A stretch of DNA of 64,000 nucleotides, taken from contig CACZFB010000001.1 of NCBI GenBank assembly GCA_902780305.1, forward strand, positions 39,281 through 103,280, written 5' to 3'. Under the pieces are notes generated by a model, which worked only from the letters and a program-made list of their open reading frames with translations, searched no databases and was not told where the DNA came from. This DNA comes from an uncultured Coriobacteriaceae bacterium. Lineage in GTDB: Bacteria > Actinomycetota > Coriobacteriia > Coriobacteriales > Atopobiaceae. Below, piece by piece: positions 30,395 through 39,211 of this stretch; the stretch's first letter is position 1, and the number at the start of each line of letters is the position of its first letter. The translations under genes were made by a program, and so were the position numbers.

Positions 30395-30446
30395 CTGGAC
30401 AAAAGGGACAGTCCCCTGTACACAGGGGACTGTCCCTTTTGTCCAG
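30395..30446. terminator. Family-C perfect palindrome
   Basis: CTGGACAAAAGGGACAGTCC plus CCTGT forms a perfect 25-bp stem with a 2-nt loop. It lies 23 bp past the stop of the small membrane protein gene on the minus strand. A further half copy (GGGGGCTGTCCCCC) follows at about 30447-30459. Confidence 0.75.
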
Positions 30447-30469
30447 GGGGCTGTCCCCCGCGTACCGTC

Positions 30470-30814
30470 TCAGCGGCGGGCGCGGCGGACGAGGAGCTGG
30501 TCGTACTGGGCGTAGAGCCGCTGCGTGCCGTTTTCCAAGTGGTAGTAGTGCACGAGATAGGGCACCAGCAGCACCAGGAACATGAGCATGAGCACGACGC
30601 ACACGAGGCTCTGCGTGCACAGGGTCGCCAGGGCGCAGGCCAGCTCCATGAGCGCGAATGCAAGGGTAACCAGGAGGTGGATCAGCCGCTCGTGCTGAAA
30701 GAACCCAATCTGCACCAGATGCTCATCGAGCGCCGCACCCCAATCCGTCGTTGCCGCGTCGTTGTCCAGCAGCGCCTGCACGCGCCTCTCGTACGCTTCA
30801 AGCCGCCTTCTCAT
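30470..30814 (-). CDS. Small two-helix membrane protein
   Basis: A 114-residue protein with a charged N-terminal helix (MRRRLEAYERRVQALLDND), two adjoining hydrophobic helices (about residues 45-65 and 70-92) and a charged C-terminus ending in RRARR. The TGA stop is at 30470-30472. No family is recognised. It is divergent from the Fur-family gene, sharing a short promoter region. Confidence 0.7.
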   Translation of the reverse strand: MRRRLEAYERRVQALLDNDAATTDWGAALDEHLVQIGFFQHERLIHLLVTLAFALMELACALATLCTQSLVCVVLMLMFLVLLVPYLVHYYHLENGTQRLYAQYDQLLVRRARR

Positions 30815-30859
30815 ACTCGCCCCTCTCGACCACGTTTGCACACAACCATTCTACCGCCC

Positions 30860-30887
30860 TTGCAAACCGCATCGCATATGTTATGAT
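30860..30887 (+). promoter_or_regulatory. Likely promoter of the Fur-family/znu cluster
   Basis: TTGCAA (30860-30865) and TATGAT (30882-30887) are spaced 16 bp, 41 bp before the start of the regulator gene. The overlapping GATTCCGAATTCG is partly dyadic and could be the binding site of the regulator. Confidence 0.55.
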
Positions 30888-30927
30888 TCCGAATTCGACC
30901 GTACATTTCACATTCGCAAGGAGAGCC

Positions 30928-31350
30928 ATGGCGACACGCGGAAAATACAAGACGCGGCAACGTACGCTCGTGCAAACCTGCCTGGAGTCCAACGTGGGAC
31001 GCTACCTCACCGTGGACGAGGTGTGGAGCAGTGCAACGCTTTCCGGCGAGCGCATAGGCCGCACCACCGTGTATCGCAACCTCGAGTCCATGGTCGAGGA
31101 GGGGCAGGCGCTCAAGGCCGTCTCGCCCGGTGGAGAGGCGAGCTATCACCTGTATCAGGACAAGGCCTCGGGCCAGCTGGTGTGCCTGGAGTGTCGCAAC
31201 GCCTTTCCGCTTACCTGCCACATGATTGGCGAGCTGTCGCACCACGTGCTCGACCATCACGGCTTTAAGATCCTGCCCGCCCGCACCGTGCTCTATGGCC
31301 TGTGTGACGCGTGCCTTGCGGCCACGTCGAACGCAAGCCAGGCAGTCTAG
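30928..31350 (+). CDS. zur: Fur-family metalloregulator, probably Zur
   Basis: A 140-residue Fur-family repressor. The winged helix (YLTVDEVWSSATLSGERIGRTTVYRNLESMVEEGQ) is followed by the dimerisation domain with paired structural-zinc motifs CLEC and CDAC, and His residues in LSHHVLDHHGF as regulatory metal ligands. Lying 26 bp before znuA, -C and -B on the same strand, it is most likely the zinc sensor Zur. The Zur assignment comes from context, as Fur and PerR look alike in sequence. Confidence 0.85.
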   Translation: MATRGKYKTRQRTLVQTCLESNVGRYLTVDEVWSSATLSGERIGRTTVYRNLESMVEEGQALKAVSPGGEASYHLYQDKASGQLVCLECRNAFPLTCHMIGELSHHVLDHHGFKILPARTVLYGLCDACLAATSNASQAV

Positions 31351-31376
31351 TCGCACGTCACCCATAAGGACCGCAT

Positions 31377-32450
31377 ATGAGAAGACCATGGCATGCCGTG
31401 CTTACGGCACTCGCGCTCTGCGCCCTCGTCCTTGCGGGCTGCGCCGGCGCGGGAGCGAAGGACAACGCCAGCATTAGGGCGAAGGTGGTGTGCACGACCT
31501 TTGCCGCCTACGACTGGACCATGCAGGTGCTCGGCGACGAGGCCGACCAGTACGAGGTCACCTACCTGCTGTCAAGCGGCGTGGACCTGCACAGCTACCA
31601 GCCAACCGTCGCCGACATGGTGCGAGTCTCGGGCGCCGACCTGTTTGTGTACGTGGGCGGCGAGTCCGACGCATGGGCGCACGACGCCATTGCCAGCGCG
31701 AGCAACCCCAACCTGCACGCCCTGTCGCTCCTCGATGCCGTTGGCGACGCAGCCTTGGAGGAAGAGGAGGTCGAGGGCATGGAAGCCCCGCGCGGCGAGC
31801 ACGAGCATGGCGAGGGCGAGGGGCACGGCGAGGGCGAGGGGCACGGCGAGGGTGAGGAACACGCCGAGCACGGCGACCACGAGCACGGCGAGGGCGATGA
31901 GCACGAGGAACCCGAGCTGGACGAGCACGTGTGGCTCTCGCTGCGTCACGCGCAAACCATAACCCGCACCCTCGCAGACGAGCTTGCGGCCATCGACCCG
32001 CAAAACACCGACGTCTTCCATCGCAACGCTCAGGCATACAACGCCAAGCTCGCCGACCTCGACGCCCGCTATGCCCAGGTGGTTGACGCGGCCCCGCACG
32101 ACACGTTCGTGTTCGCGGACCGGTTCCCGTTTCGCTACCTGGCCGAGGACTACGGACTGCGCTACTATGCCGCCTTCTCGGGCTGCAGCGCCGAGACCGA
32201 GGCCAGCTTTGCCACCGTTATCTTCCTCGCGAAAAAGCTCGACGAGCTGGGCCTTTCCAGCGTGCTCGTAACCGACGGCTCCAATCAGCGCATGGCCCAG
32301 ACCGTCATCCTGAGCGCGCAGCCCACCGACCGGCAGATCCTTGTGCTCGACTCCCTGCAGTCCACCAAGGGTCAGGACATCCAAGCCGGCAAGACCTACC
32401 TCCGCACGATGGAGCACAATCTGCAAGTCCTCAAGACCGCCCTGGCATAA
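31377..32450 (+). CDS. znuA: Zinc ABC transporter substrate-binding lipoprotein ZnuA
   Basis: A 357-residue cluster A-I binding protein with lipobox LAGC. Zinc-ligand histidines are expected in GVDLHSYQPT, in DEHVWLSLRHA and in the C-terminal DGSNQ region. Between residues 138 and 180 it carries a His/Glu/Gly-rich loop (EHGEGEGHGEGEGHGEG-type repeats) typical of zinc-specific ZnuA, which captures or senses zinc. It starts 26 bp after the regulator gene and ends 9 bp before znuC. Confidence 0.93.
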   Translation: MRRPWHAVLTALALCALVLAGCAGAGAKDNASIRAKVVCTTFAAYDWTMQVLGDEADQYEVTYLLSSGVDLHSYQPTVADMVRVSGADLFVYVGGESDAWAHDAIASASNPNLHALSLLDAVGDAALEEEEVEGMEAPRGEHEHGEGEGHGEGEGHGEGEEHAEHGDHEHGEGDEHEEPELDEHVWLSLRHAQTITRTLADELAAIDPQNTDVFHRNAQAYNAKLADLDARYAQVVDAAPHDTFVFADRFPFRYLAEDYGLRYYAAFSGCSAETEASFATVIFLAKKLDELGLSSVLVTDGSNQRMAQTVILSAQPTDRQILVLDSLQSTKGQDIQAGKTYLRTMEHNLQVLKTALA

Positions 32451-32459
32451 GGAGTTCTT

Positions 32460-33155
32460 ATGGCATGCCTTACCTGCGACAACCTGTCCATCGGCTACTC
32501 CGGCACGCCGGTCGCCTCTGGCATCTCGTTTAGCGTGAGCCCAGGCGACCTGCTGTGCATTCTGGGAAAGAACGGCATCGGCAAGTCAACTCTGGTCAAG
32601 ACGCTCCTGCGGCTGATTCCTCCCATCTCCGGACGTCTTGAGCTCAGCGGACACCACACGGGATGCGGCGTGGGCTACCTGCCGCAGCGCGGAGAGACCC
32701 AGCGGGACTTTCCCGCCTCCGCCGAGGAGATCGTGCTCTCGGGGCGGTTGGCGCGCATCGGTTCCAGGCCCTTCTTTAGCAAGGAGGACCATCAGGCCGC
32801 TCTCGACGCGCTCGAGCGCACCGGCGCGCTCGAACTACGCGACCGACCGTTCAGCCGGCTGTCGGGCGGGCAGCAGCAGCGCGTGCTGCTCGCGCGCGCC
32901 CTGTGTGCGGCCTCGCGCATCGTCGTGCTCGACGAGCCGACCAATGGCTTGGACCCGGATGCGGCAAAGGGGCTCTACGACCTGCTGGAGACGCTCCGAC
33001 ACGACGGCCTAGCTGTGATCATGGTGTCTCACGACGTGAGCGAGGCGCTATCGCACGCCACGCACGTGCTCGCGTTCGAGAACTCCACCCCCGGCTTCTT
33101 TACCGTGGACGACTACCTCAACCACCTGACGGCCAAGAAAGACGAGGTACTCTAG
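32460..33155 (+). CDS. znuC: Zinc ABC transporter ATP-binding protein ZnuC
   Basis: A 231-residue ABC ATPase with Walker A GKNGIGKST, the ABC signature LSGGQQQR, Walker B IVVLDEPT and the switch His in VSHD. It powers the ZnuA/ZnuB importer. The ribosome site AAGGAG follows the znuA stop, and its own stop TAG immediately abuts the ATG of znuB. Confidence 0.95.
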   Translation: MACLTCDNLSIGYSGTPVASGISFSVSPGDLLCILGKNGIGKSTLVKTLLRLIPPISGRLELSGHHTGCGVGYLPQRGETQRDFPASAEEIVLSGRLARIGSRPFFSKEDHQAALDALERTGALELRDRPFSRLSGGQQQRVLLARALCAASRIVVLDEPTNGLDPDAAKGLYDLLETLRHDGLAVIMVSHDVSEALSHATHVLAFENSTPGFFTVDDYLNHLTAKKDEVL

Positions 33156-33980
33156 ATGCTGCAGACGCTCGCGACCTACCTCTCGTATCCCTTCGTAATC
33201 TATGCGCTCATCGTGGGCGTGCTCGTGGCGCTGTGCTCGTCGCTGCTGGGCACCACGCTGGTGATGAAGCGCCTATCCTACATTGGCGACGGGCTCTCGC
33301 ACGTGGCCTTTGGTGCCTACGCCGTCGCTGCGGTGGCAGGCGTCACGCAAAACATGCTGGTGATTGCCCCCGTCACCACGATCGCAGCCGTCCTGCTGCT
33401 TCGCCGCGGACAGGACGCTCGCGTGCATGGCGACGCCGCCATTGCCATGATGTCGGTTACGGCACTGGCGGCGGGCTATCTGCTCATGAACGTGTTTGGC
33501 ACCTCGAGCAACCTCTCGGGCGACGTGTGCTCCACGCTGTTTGGCTCGACGTCCATCCTCACGCTCACGCAGACCGAAGTCCTTGTGTGCGCTGTGATGT
33601 CGGCGCTCGTGGTGGGCGGGTTCGTGCTGCTGTACAACCGCATTTTTGCCATTACCTTCGACGAGGGCTTTGCCCAGGCGTGCGGCCTGCCCGTGGGCCG
33701 ATACGACCTCGTGCTCGCCATAATGATCGCCTTCGTTATCGTGGTGGGCATGAGCCTGGTGGGTGCGCTGCTTCTCTCGGCCTTGGTGGTGTTTCCCGCC
33801 CTGGCCGCCATGCGCGTATGCCGAACGTTCAAGTCGGTTACCGTGTGCTCGGCGGCCATTGCCGTGGTGTGCGCGTTGCTGGGCATGCTCGTTTCGATGT
33901 TGGCCAACACGCCCGTGGGCTCGACCATCGTCGTCTTCGACGCAGCCGCCTTCGTCCTCGCTTCACTCATCGGTCGTTAA
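33156..33980 (+). CDS. znuB: Zinc ABC transporter permease ZnuB
   Basis: A 274-residue ABC-3 family permease with about eight transmembrane helices. Conserved segments are RLSYIGDGLSHVAFGAYA near residue 38 and the coupling region GFAQACGLPVGRYD. Its ATG directly follows the znuC stop with no gap. A terminator-type palindrome begins 16 bp downstream. Confidence 0.95.
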   Translation: MLQTLATYLSYPFVIYALIVGVLVALCSSLLGTTLVMKRLSYIGDGLSHVAFGAYAVAAVAGVTQNMLVIAPVTTIAAVLLLRRGQDARVHGDAAIAMMSVTALAAGYLLMNVFGTSSNLSGDVCSTLFGSTSILTLTQTEVLVCAVMSALVVGGFVLLYNRIFAITFDEGFAQACGLPVGRYDLVLAIMIAFVIVVGMSLVGALLLSALVVFPALAAMRVCRTFKSVTVCSAAIAVVCALLGMLVSMLANTPVGSTIVVFDAAAFVLASLIGR

Positions 33981-33996
33981 CCCTACACGAACCTCT

Positions 33997-34050
33997 GTGG
34001 TGTGCGGGGGACCGTCCCCTTTGTCCAGGGGGCGGTCCCCCGCGCACCAC
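33997..34050. terminator. Family-C palindrome after znuB
   Basis: GTGGTGTGCGGGGGACCG pairs with CGGTCCCCCGCGCACCAC (17 of 18 bp) around a loop that itself contains CCCCTTTGTCCAGGGG. It ends the zur-znuACB transcript. Confidence 0.8.
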
Positions 34051-34174
34051 GGGCGGTTTCCACGTCCGACGAAGTAGCCCGATATCCCGACTCCTCTTTG
34101 GCTCCGATGGCTTAGTATGATTAAAAGGTAGCATGGTTGCCAGAACACATGCGTGCAGGCATAGAGGAGGTCCC

Positions 34175-37100
34175 ATGAGCAACACGCAGCACAAAACACC
34201 CACCCGCATGCGGCTTCTTATCTCTTTGATAACCGCCGTCGCCCTGGTGCTTACCAGCGCGTTTCCCGCGGGATTCGCGTACGGCGACGAGGTCGTGGTT
34301 GAGGAGGGCAATCCGAACGAGGCGGTGGTGGTTGCCCAGACCCCCGATCAGAAGAACGAGGTCGAGGTACAGGCCGACCAGACGGACGCCGCGGAGCAGG
34401 ACGGGGTGGGCGACGAGGCCAAGGGCCAGAGCATAGGCACGCAGGAGGTCTCCACTAGCAGCAACGACACGGATATCGACAGCATCATTCAGAAAATGAC
34501 CCTCGTCGAGAAGATCTCGCAGATGATCATTCCGGCCATTCGCACGTGGGACGAAAAGAACGTGCAGAACCTGAGTCAATACTCCGCCTTGGCCACCGCC
34601 CTCAAGGCCCACCAGTATGGCGGCATCATCCTGTTTGGCGCGAACATCTCGACCGTGGAGCAGACCGGCACGCTGGTAAACGCGCTGCAGGCCAACAACA
34701 TGGAGGCGACTGGTCGCTCCAAGAACATTCCCTACCTCATGTGCGTGGACGGCGAGGGCGGCGTGGTCGTGCGCTTTACCATGGGCACGCGCATGACCGG
34801 CAGCATGGCCGTAGGTGCCACGGGCGCCAAGGCACAAGAGAACGCGTTCACCACCGGCAAGGTGTTGGGCGAGGAGATTGCGGCCCTGGGCTTTACGGCA
34901 GACCTCGCCCCCGCCGTCGACGTAAACAGCAACCCGTCCAACCCTGCCATTGGCACGCGCTCCTTTGGTGACGACCCCGCAGTCGTCGGCCCACTGGGCG
35001 TTGAGTTCTCCAAAGGACTTGCCAAGAGCGACGTGGTCGCCACCTACAAGCACTTCCCTGGCAGTGGTGATGTGGCCACCGACGCCCACCTTGGCCTGCC
35101 CATCTGCAACAAGACGGAGGCCGAGCTCAAGGCATGCGAACTCATGCCATTTGTTACGGCCATCAAAAGTGGTGCCGACATGATCATGACGGCACATATC
35201 GTGCTTCCCACGTACGAAAAGAACAGTGGGGTCCCCGAGATAACCTTTCCAGATGGAACCACGGGTTACTATCCCGCCACGATGTCGGACCAAATCCTCA
35301 ACAACCTGCTGCGGAAAAAGCTCGGTTTCGACGGCGTCGTGATAACCGATGCGCTCGAGATGGACGCCCTGTACGAGTATCAGCTGGTCGATTCCGCATC
35401 AAATATTCCTGAAAAAGAAACTAAGGCACAAAGAATGGCGCGCCTTAAGGGCGATCTCACCTATCGCGTCAACCTTGCCGAGAAGTGCATCCTTGCCGGC
35501 GTCGACTTCCTGCTCATCCCCACCGATCTCAATGGGTCAGGCGCGCAGGAGTTCTACGACAGCTACATCAATGCCATCGCAGATAAGGCCAACGCCTCAT
35601 CCGACTTGATGAAGCGCATCAACCAAAGCGTCAAGCGCATCCTCACGCTCAAGCAGAAGTACGGGATTCTCGACACATACAAGACAGTCGACACCAATGC
35701 TGCCAAGGCCGTCGTTGGCTCCGACGCTCACCACGAGGAGGAGATGGAAATCGCCCGCGAGGCCATTACGCTGGTTAAGAACGACAACTACGCCCTGCCC
35801 CTCTCGGGCCACGAGAACAACGTGGTAATTCTGGGTCGCCTCAAGGACGACAACATGACCATTGACTACGCCATCAAGGAGCTGCAGAGCAAGGGTCTTA
35901 TCGCCCAGGACGCCCGCATCAACAACCTCGTGGATCCCAATCGCTCCTCGGGCAGTGACAGCTCCAAGATGCACATTACCATCGACTACTACTACGACAG
36001 CAAGAACAGTGCCGCGCACTACACCAACGCCCTTAAGGACGCCATAAAGAACGCCGACACCGTAATCTGCTTTACGGCCAGCTACGACGCCGGCCCCCTG
36101 GCTGGAACCTCGCCGCTGTACCAATGCGTGTCGCGTGCGCTCAGCGCGACGCACGCCGCTGGTGGCAAGTTCGTCCTGCTTGCCAACAACCTGCCCTACG
36201 ACGCGGCACGCTACCAGGGTGCCGACGCGGCCATGTTGGGGTACATGTCCGCCGGCCTTGGTGCCGACCCCACCGACAAGAGCGCGGGCGGCGTGGCCTA
36301 CAATGCGAACGTCGTCGCCGCTGTCTCGGCGCTCTTTGACGACGTGAATCCCGGCGGGCCCACCGGCACGCTGCCGGTCAACATACCCGACCTGGTGGAG
36401 AAGGACAACCTCACCATCGAGTACACCTCCGACATCCTCTACAAGCGCGGGTTCGGTCTGAGCTACGCCTACGCGTTTATCGAAGGCGCTGGTGGCGTCC
36501 ACGCAAGGTATTCGGGTGCGGGCCTTGCCTTTAAGACCAACGCGCGCTACGACAAGCTGCGCAGGGTGCTCGTCGACGACCAAGAGCTTGGTCAGGGCGA
36601 CTACGCAGCGGCCGTGGGGTCAACGAAGATAAACCTATCGTCCGACTACCTGGATACCCTTGCCTCGGGCGACCATACGCTCACGGCAGTCTACGACTAT
36701 GGCGGGGGCGAGTTTAACGTGAGCACGACCTTTAGCGTAAACAAGGATCCCGTGGTGAGCTATGCGTCACACGTGCAGCGCATCGGCTGGCAGAAGGCCG
36801 TGACGAACGGGAGCATAAGCGGAACCACGGGCAAGTCCCGCCGCGTGGAGGCCCTGCGCATAAGCGTGTCGGACCTCCCCTGCGAAGGCGGCATCAGCTA
36901 CCGGTCCCACGTGCAGACCAAGGGCTGGGAGAAGAGCTGGGTGTCGGACGGCAAGGCTTCGGGCACCACGGGCAAGTCCAAGCGCGTCGAGGCCGTGCAG
37001 CTCAAGCTTACCGGCGAAGCTGCCAACCAGTACGACGTGTACTATCGCGTGCATGTGCAGCGCATTGGCTGGATGGCATGGGCGAAGAACGGCGAGTCGG

Positions 37101-37231
37101 CTGGCACAACCGGAATGTCCCGCCGCGTGGAGGCGATTCAGGTCGTACTCGTGAAGAAGGGGCAACCCGCACCGAGCAACGACTACCAAGGCGCCAAACA
37201 GGCATACAACAAGGCGTTCCGCAAGAAGTAA
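34175..37231 (+). CDS. Secreted GH3 beta-N-acetylglucosaminidase (NagZ-like) with ChW repeats
   Basis: A 1018-residue secreted enzyme with a signal peptide (residues 1-33). After an acidic linker the GH3 catalytic domain starts near residue 110. It contains KHFPGSGDVATDAHLG around residue 290, the NagZ-type motif with the Asp-x-His dyad kept, and the nucleophile region ITDALEMDAL around residue 391. A GH3 C-terminal domain follows. Three ChW-type repeats (residues 860-1010; HVQRIGW, HVQTKGW, HVQRIGW, each followed by GTTGKSRRVEA) close the protein and should bind the cell wall or host polymers. The motif form KHFPGS instead of KHFPGH is a small deviation. ATG 34175 follows GAGGAGG. Confidence 0.9.
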   Translation: MSNTQHKTPTRMRLLISLITAVALVLTSAFPAGFAYGDEVVVEEGNPNEAVVVAQTPDQKNEVEVQADQTDAAEQDGVGDEAKGQSIGTQEVSTSSNDTDIDSIIQKMTLVEKISQMIIPAIRTWDEKNVQNLSQYSALATALKAHQYGGIILFGANISTVEQTGTLVNALQANNMEATGRSKNIPYLMCVDGEGGVVVRFTMGTRMTGSMAVGATGAKAQENAFTTGKVLGEEIAALGFTADLAPAVDVNSNPSNPAIGTRSFGDDPAVVGPLGVEFSKGLAKSDVVATYKHFPGSGDVATDAHLGLPICNKTEAELKACELMPFVTAIKSGADMIMTAHIVLPTYEKNSGVPEITFPDGTTGYYPATMSDQILNNLLRKKLGFDGVVITDALEMDALYEYQLVDSASNIPEKETKAQRMARLKGDLTYRVNLAEKCILAGVDFLLIPTDLNGSGAQEFYDSYINAIADKANASSDLMKRINQSVKRILTLKQKYGILDTYKTVDTNAAKAVVGSDAHHEEEMEIAREAITLVKNDNYALPLSGHENNVVILGRLKDDNMTIDYAIKELQSKGLIAQDARINNLVDPNRSSGSDSSKMHITIDYYYDSKNSAAHYTNALKDAIKNADTVICFTASYDAGPLAGTSPLYQCVSRALSATHAAGGKFVLLANNLPYDAARYQGADAAMLGYMSAGLGADPTDKSAGGVAYNANVVAAVSALFDDVNPGGPTGTLPVNIPDLVEKDNLTIEYTSDILYKRGFGLSYAYAFIEGAGGVHARYSGAGLAFKTNARYDKLRRVLVDDQELGQGDYAAAVGSTKINLSSDYLDTLASGDHTLTAVYDYGGGEFNVSTTFSVNKDPVVSYASHVQRIGWQKAVTNGSISGTTGKSRRVEALRISVSDLPCEGGISYRSHVQTKGWEKSWVSDGKASGTTGKSKRVEAVQLKLTGEAANQYDVYYRVHVQRIGWMAWAKNGESAGTTGMSRRVEAIQVVLVKKGQPAPSNDYQGAKQAYNKAFRKK

Positions 37232-37236
37232 GCGAA

Positions 37237-37269
37237 ACTGAGAAAAGGGGCCTGACCCCTTTTCTCAGT
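37237..37269. terminator. Family-A hairpin after the GH3 gene
   Basis: A perfect 14-bp stem (ACTGAGAAAAGGGG) with loop CCTGA, 5 bp after the stop codon. Confidence 0.8.
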
Positions 37270-37297
37270 CTCGGAAGGACTGTTCCTCCGTGGCCAC

Positions 37298-37420
37298 CAC
37301 ATTAAGTGCGAAGATTTTCCATGCGCCGCGGGGGTTCATCCAAGGCACACAGCCCATCTACCTGCGCAAACGCGGTTGGTATCAATACATGTACTTTTTG
37401 GATCTTCGCACTTAATGTGG
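37298..37420. mobile_element. MITE-like 123-bp element with 19-bp terminal inverted repeats
   Basis: The ends are perfect inverted copies: CCACATTAAGTGCGAAGAT (37298-37316) and its complement (37402-37420). The interior has no gene and no ChW or terminator-family sequence. It lies between the terminators of two convergent genes. Small size, perfect ends and lack of coding fit a miniature inverted-repeat element. A structured RNA or a long terminator is possible instead. No clear target-site duplication is seen. Confidence 0.5.
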
Positions 37421-37431
37421 CGCGAGATGTC

Positions 37432-37462
37432 GTGAGAAAAGGGGTCTGGCCCCTTTTCTCAC
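37432..37462. terminator. Family-A hairpin overlapping the radical SAM gene end
   Basis: A 13-bp stem (GTGAGAAAAGGGG). Its inner edge includes the TGA stop codon (37459-37461) of the minus-strand radical SAM gene, so the last codons of that gene are part of the hairpin. Confidence 0.75.
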
Positions 37463-38556
37463 ACACCTTCGAGCGCGACGGCCTGCTCCACCTCGCGCTT
37501 GTGCAAAAACAGCGTGCAGCCACCCATGTGCTCGTTGGCATGCCGAGCCTCGATCTTTTGGATGCGCTCGAAGAAAGACGACTGCAGGGCGCCCATAAGC
37601 CCCACGTCGGCCACGTTGGCAACAGAGAATGGCGAGAACGGGCACGGCTCTGCAGCACCCGCCTGCGAAATGTGGAAGAACCCACGCCCGGCGGCAAGGC
37701 ACCCTCCCATGCGCTCCTCGTTTCCCGGGAACACGATGGCCGACAGCGCATTGAACGCAGGGTCTGCGTTGATGGCGTCCATGCGCTCGAGCAACCGGTC
37801 GTGCTCAGCCATGGAAAGCGCCAGGCGCCCGCTCCCCTTGGCCACGGGGACGAACTCGTTGCAGATATAGAGTCCGCATCCCCGCTCGTGCAGGTCGCGC
37901 ACGAATTCGATCTCCGTCACCTCGTCGAGGTTCTTGGTGGTCACGGTAACGGAGGCGCCCCACAAAATCCCACGTTCGGTACAGAGCGCCTGTGCCGCTC
38001 GCACGTGATCGGCCACGCCAATGCCTCGGCGCGCGTCGGTCTGGGCGTCGGTGCCTTCGATGGAAAACACAGGCACGAGGTTTCGGTTGATGTCAAGCAG
38101 CGCAAGGAGGTCGTCGTCGAACGTCGTGCCGTTCGTAAAGATGGCAAAAATGATGTCCTTGCATGCGGCGGCTTCCTCAATGACGTGGCGACGCAGCGTA
38201 GGCTCGCCTCCTGCGAGAAGGATAAACGACACGCCAATGCCAGCCGCCTCGTCGAAGATGTGCCTCCACGCCTCATCGCTTAGCTCAGCCTCCTTGGCCG
38301 CGGCGCCAATGGCGCCATGCGCATGCGCGTAGCAGCCCTCGCAAGTGAGGTTGCACTCGCTGGCAATGGAGGCGATGAGGAACGGGGGCACATGCACGCC
38401 TTCGCGCTCAAAACGGGCGCGGGTCTTTGCGGCACGCTTTGCGGCAAGCGCCGCATGCGCCAGGTACCGGGCACCGCGGACGCTGCGTGTGTAGTAGCGC
38501 GCAGCGGTCTCCACAATGTTGCTGGCGCCTCGCTCCATGAACGCATTAAGATTCAT
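37459..38556 (-). CDS. Radical SAM protein
   Basis: A 365-residue enzyme with the 4Fe-4S/SAM motif CNLTCEGCYA near residue 75 (CxxxCxxC), AGGEPTL in the second strand, and a C-terminal region with further cysteines (MGGCLAAG, AAEPCPFSPF, MGGCTLFLHK). The last looks like an abbreviated SPASM-type cluster site. The gene has no peptide or sulfatase partner beside it, so the reaction cannot be named. AAAGGA precedes ATG 38556. The stop TGA lies in a terminator hairpin. Confidence 0.85.
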   Translation of the reverse strand: MNLNAFMERGASNIVETAARYYTRSVRGARYLAHAALAAKRAAKTRARFEREGVHVPPFLIASIASECNLTCEGCYAHAHGAIGAAAKEAELSDEAWRHIFDEAAGIGVSFILLAGGEPTLRRHVIEEAAACKDIIFAIFTNGTTFDDDLLALLDINRNLVPVFSIEGTDAQTDARRGIGVADHVRAAQALCTERGILWGASVTVTTKNLDEVTEIEFVRDLHERGCGLYICNEFVPVAKGSGRLALSMAEHDRLLERMDAINADPAFNALSAIVFPGNEERMGGCLAAGRGFFHISQAGAAEPCPFSPFSVANVADVGLMGALQSSFFERIQKIEARHANEHMGGCTLFLHKREVEQAVALEGV

Positions 38557-38621
38557 GCTTGTCCTTTCCGCAGGCATTCCGTACTGTGCGCCATAAGTTT
38601 AGAGCATCATCCATTGACGAG

Positions 38622-39053
38622 CTATTTGTGCAGGACCTTGTGAAACCAGTATGCGGACCGCTCGTATCCCAGCTCGGCAAGCAGCGCCTGCGAACCCGTG
38701 CGCCCAAAGCTCGTCGCGCATCCAACGGAGTTCGCGCCGCGCTCGCGGGCCTCCCGCTCCGCGCGCTCGATGAGCTGGCGCCCGATGCCGCGACCTTGGT
38801 ATTCCGGCAGAACGGCGATGCCGTTCATCTTTATGTAGCCGTCTGGATCGTCAATCGAAAGCACCTCGACGAGTGTGATAAACCCCACGGCGGCGCCATC
38901 CTCCACAGCCACAAACGTGCGATAGCGGTCGTCTTGGGCCATCCTGTTCAAAGTTCTGCCAACGCGCTCGTCCGTCGCGGCGGGCACGTTAAGAAGCTCG
39001 CGCCAGAGCCTGGCGACCACGGCGTAGTCTTCGGGCTGCACCTCTCGTATCAT
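38622..39053 (-). CDS. GNAT-family N-acetyltransferase
   Basis: A 143-residue acetyltransferase. The acetyl-CoA loop is LPEYQGRGIGRQL near residue 90, preceded by the strand IKMNGIAV. A conserved C-terminal segment (LLAELGYERSAYWFHKVL) matches proteins acting on small amines or on protein N-termini. The acceptor is unknown. It lies upstream of the radical SAM gene on the same strand with a 66-bp gap. Confidence 0.88.
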   Translation of the reverse strand: MIREVQPEDYAVVARLWRELLNVPAATDERVGRTLNRMAQDDRYRTFVAVEDGAAVGFITLVEVLSIDDPDGYIKMNGIAVLPEYQGRGIGRQLIERAEREARERGANSVGCATSFGRTGSQALLAELGYERSAYWFHKVLHK

Positions 39054-39096
39054 GGCTGGTCCTCTCTCTTTGATGTGCTAGGTGTTTGCGTATGGC

Positions 39097-39170
39097 GGTG
39101 TCCGCTTGGGAAGAGGTACCCTTTGGACATGCACGCATGTCCAAAGGGTACCTCTTCCCAAGCGGACACC
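39097..39170. terminator. 74-bp perfect palindrome upstream of GNAT
   Basis: A perfect 36-bp stem starting GGTGTCCGCTTGGGAAGAGG with a 2-nt loop. The same GTCCG(C/T)TTGGG head appears in diverged single copies at about 15610, 52264 and 56618. It lies between the start of the GNAT gene and the end of the ChW protein gene, both on the minus strand. Confidence 0.7.
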
Positions 39171-39176
39171 TGGAAG

Positions 39177-39205
39177 TGAGAAAAGGGGTTTGGCCCCTTT
39201 TCTCA
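39177..39205. terminator. Family-A hairpin after the ChW protein gene
   Basis: A perfect 12-bp stem (TGAGAAAAGGGG) with loop TTTGG, ending 7 bp from the stop codon at 39212 and adjoining the larger palindrome. Confidence 0.75.
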
Positions 39206-39211
39206 GGGTGG

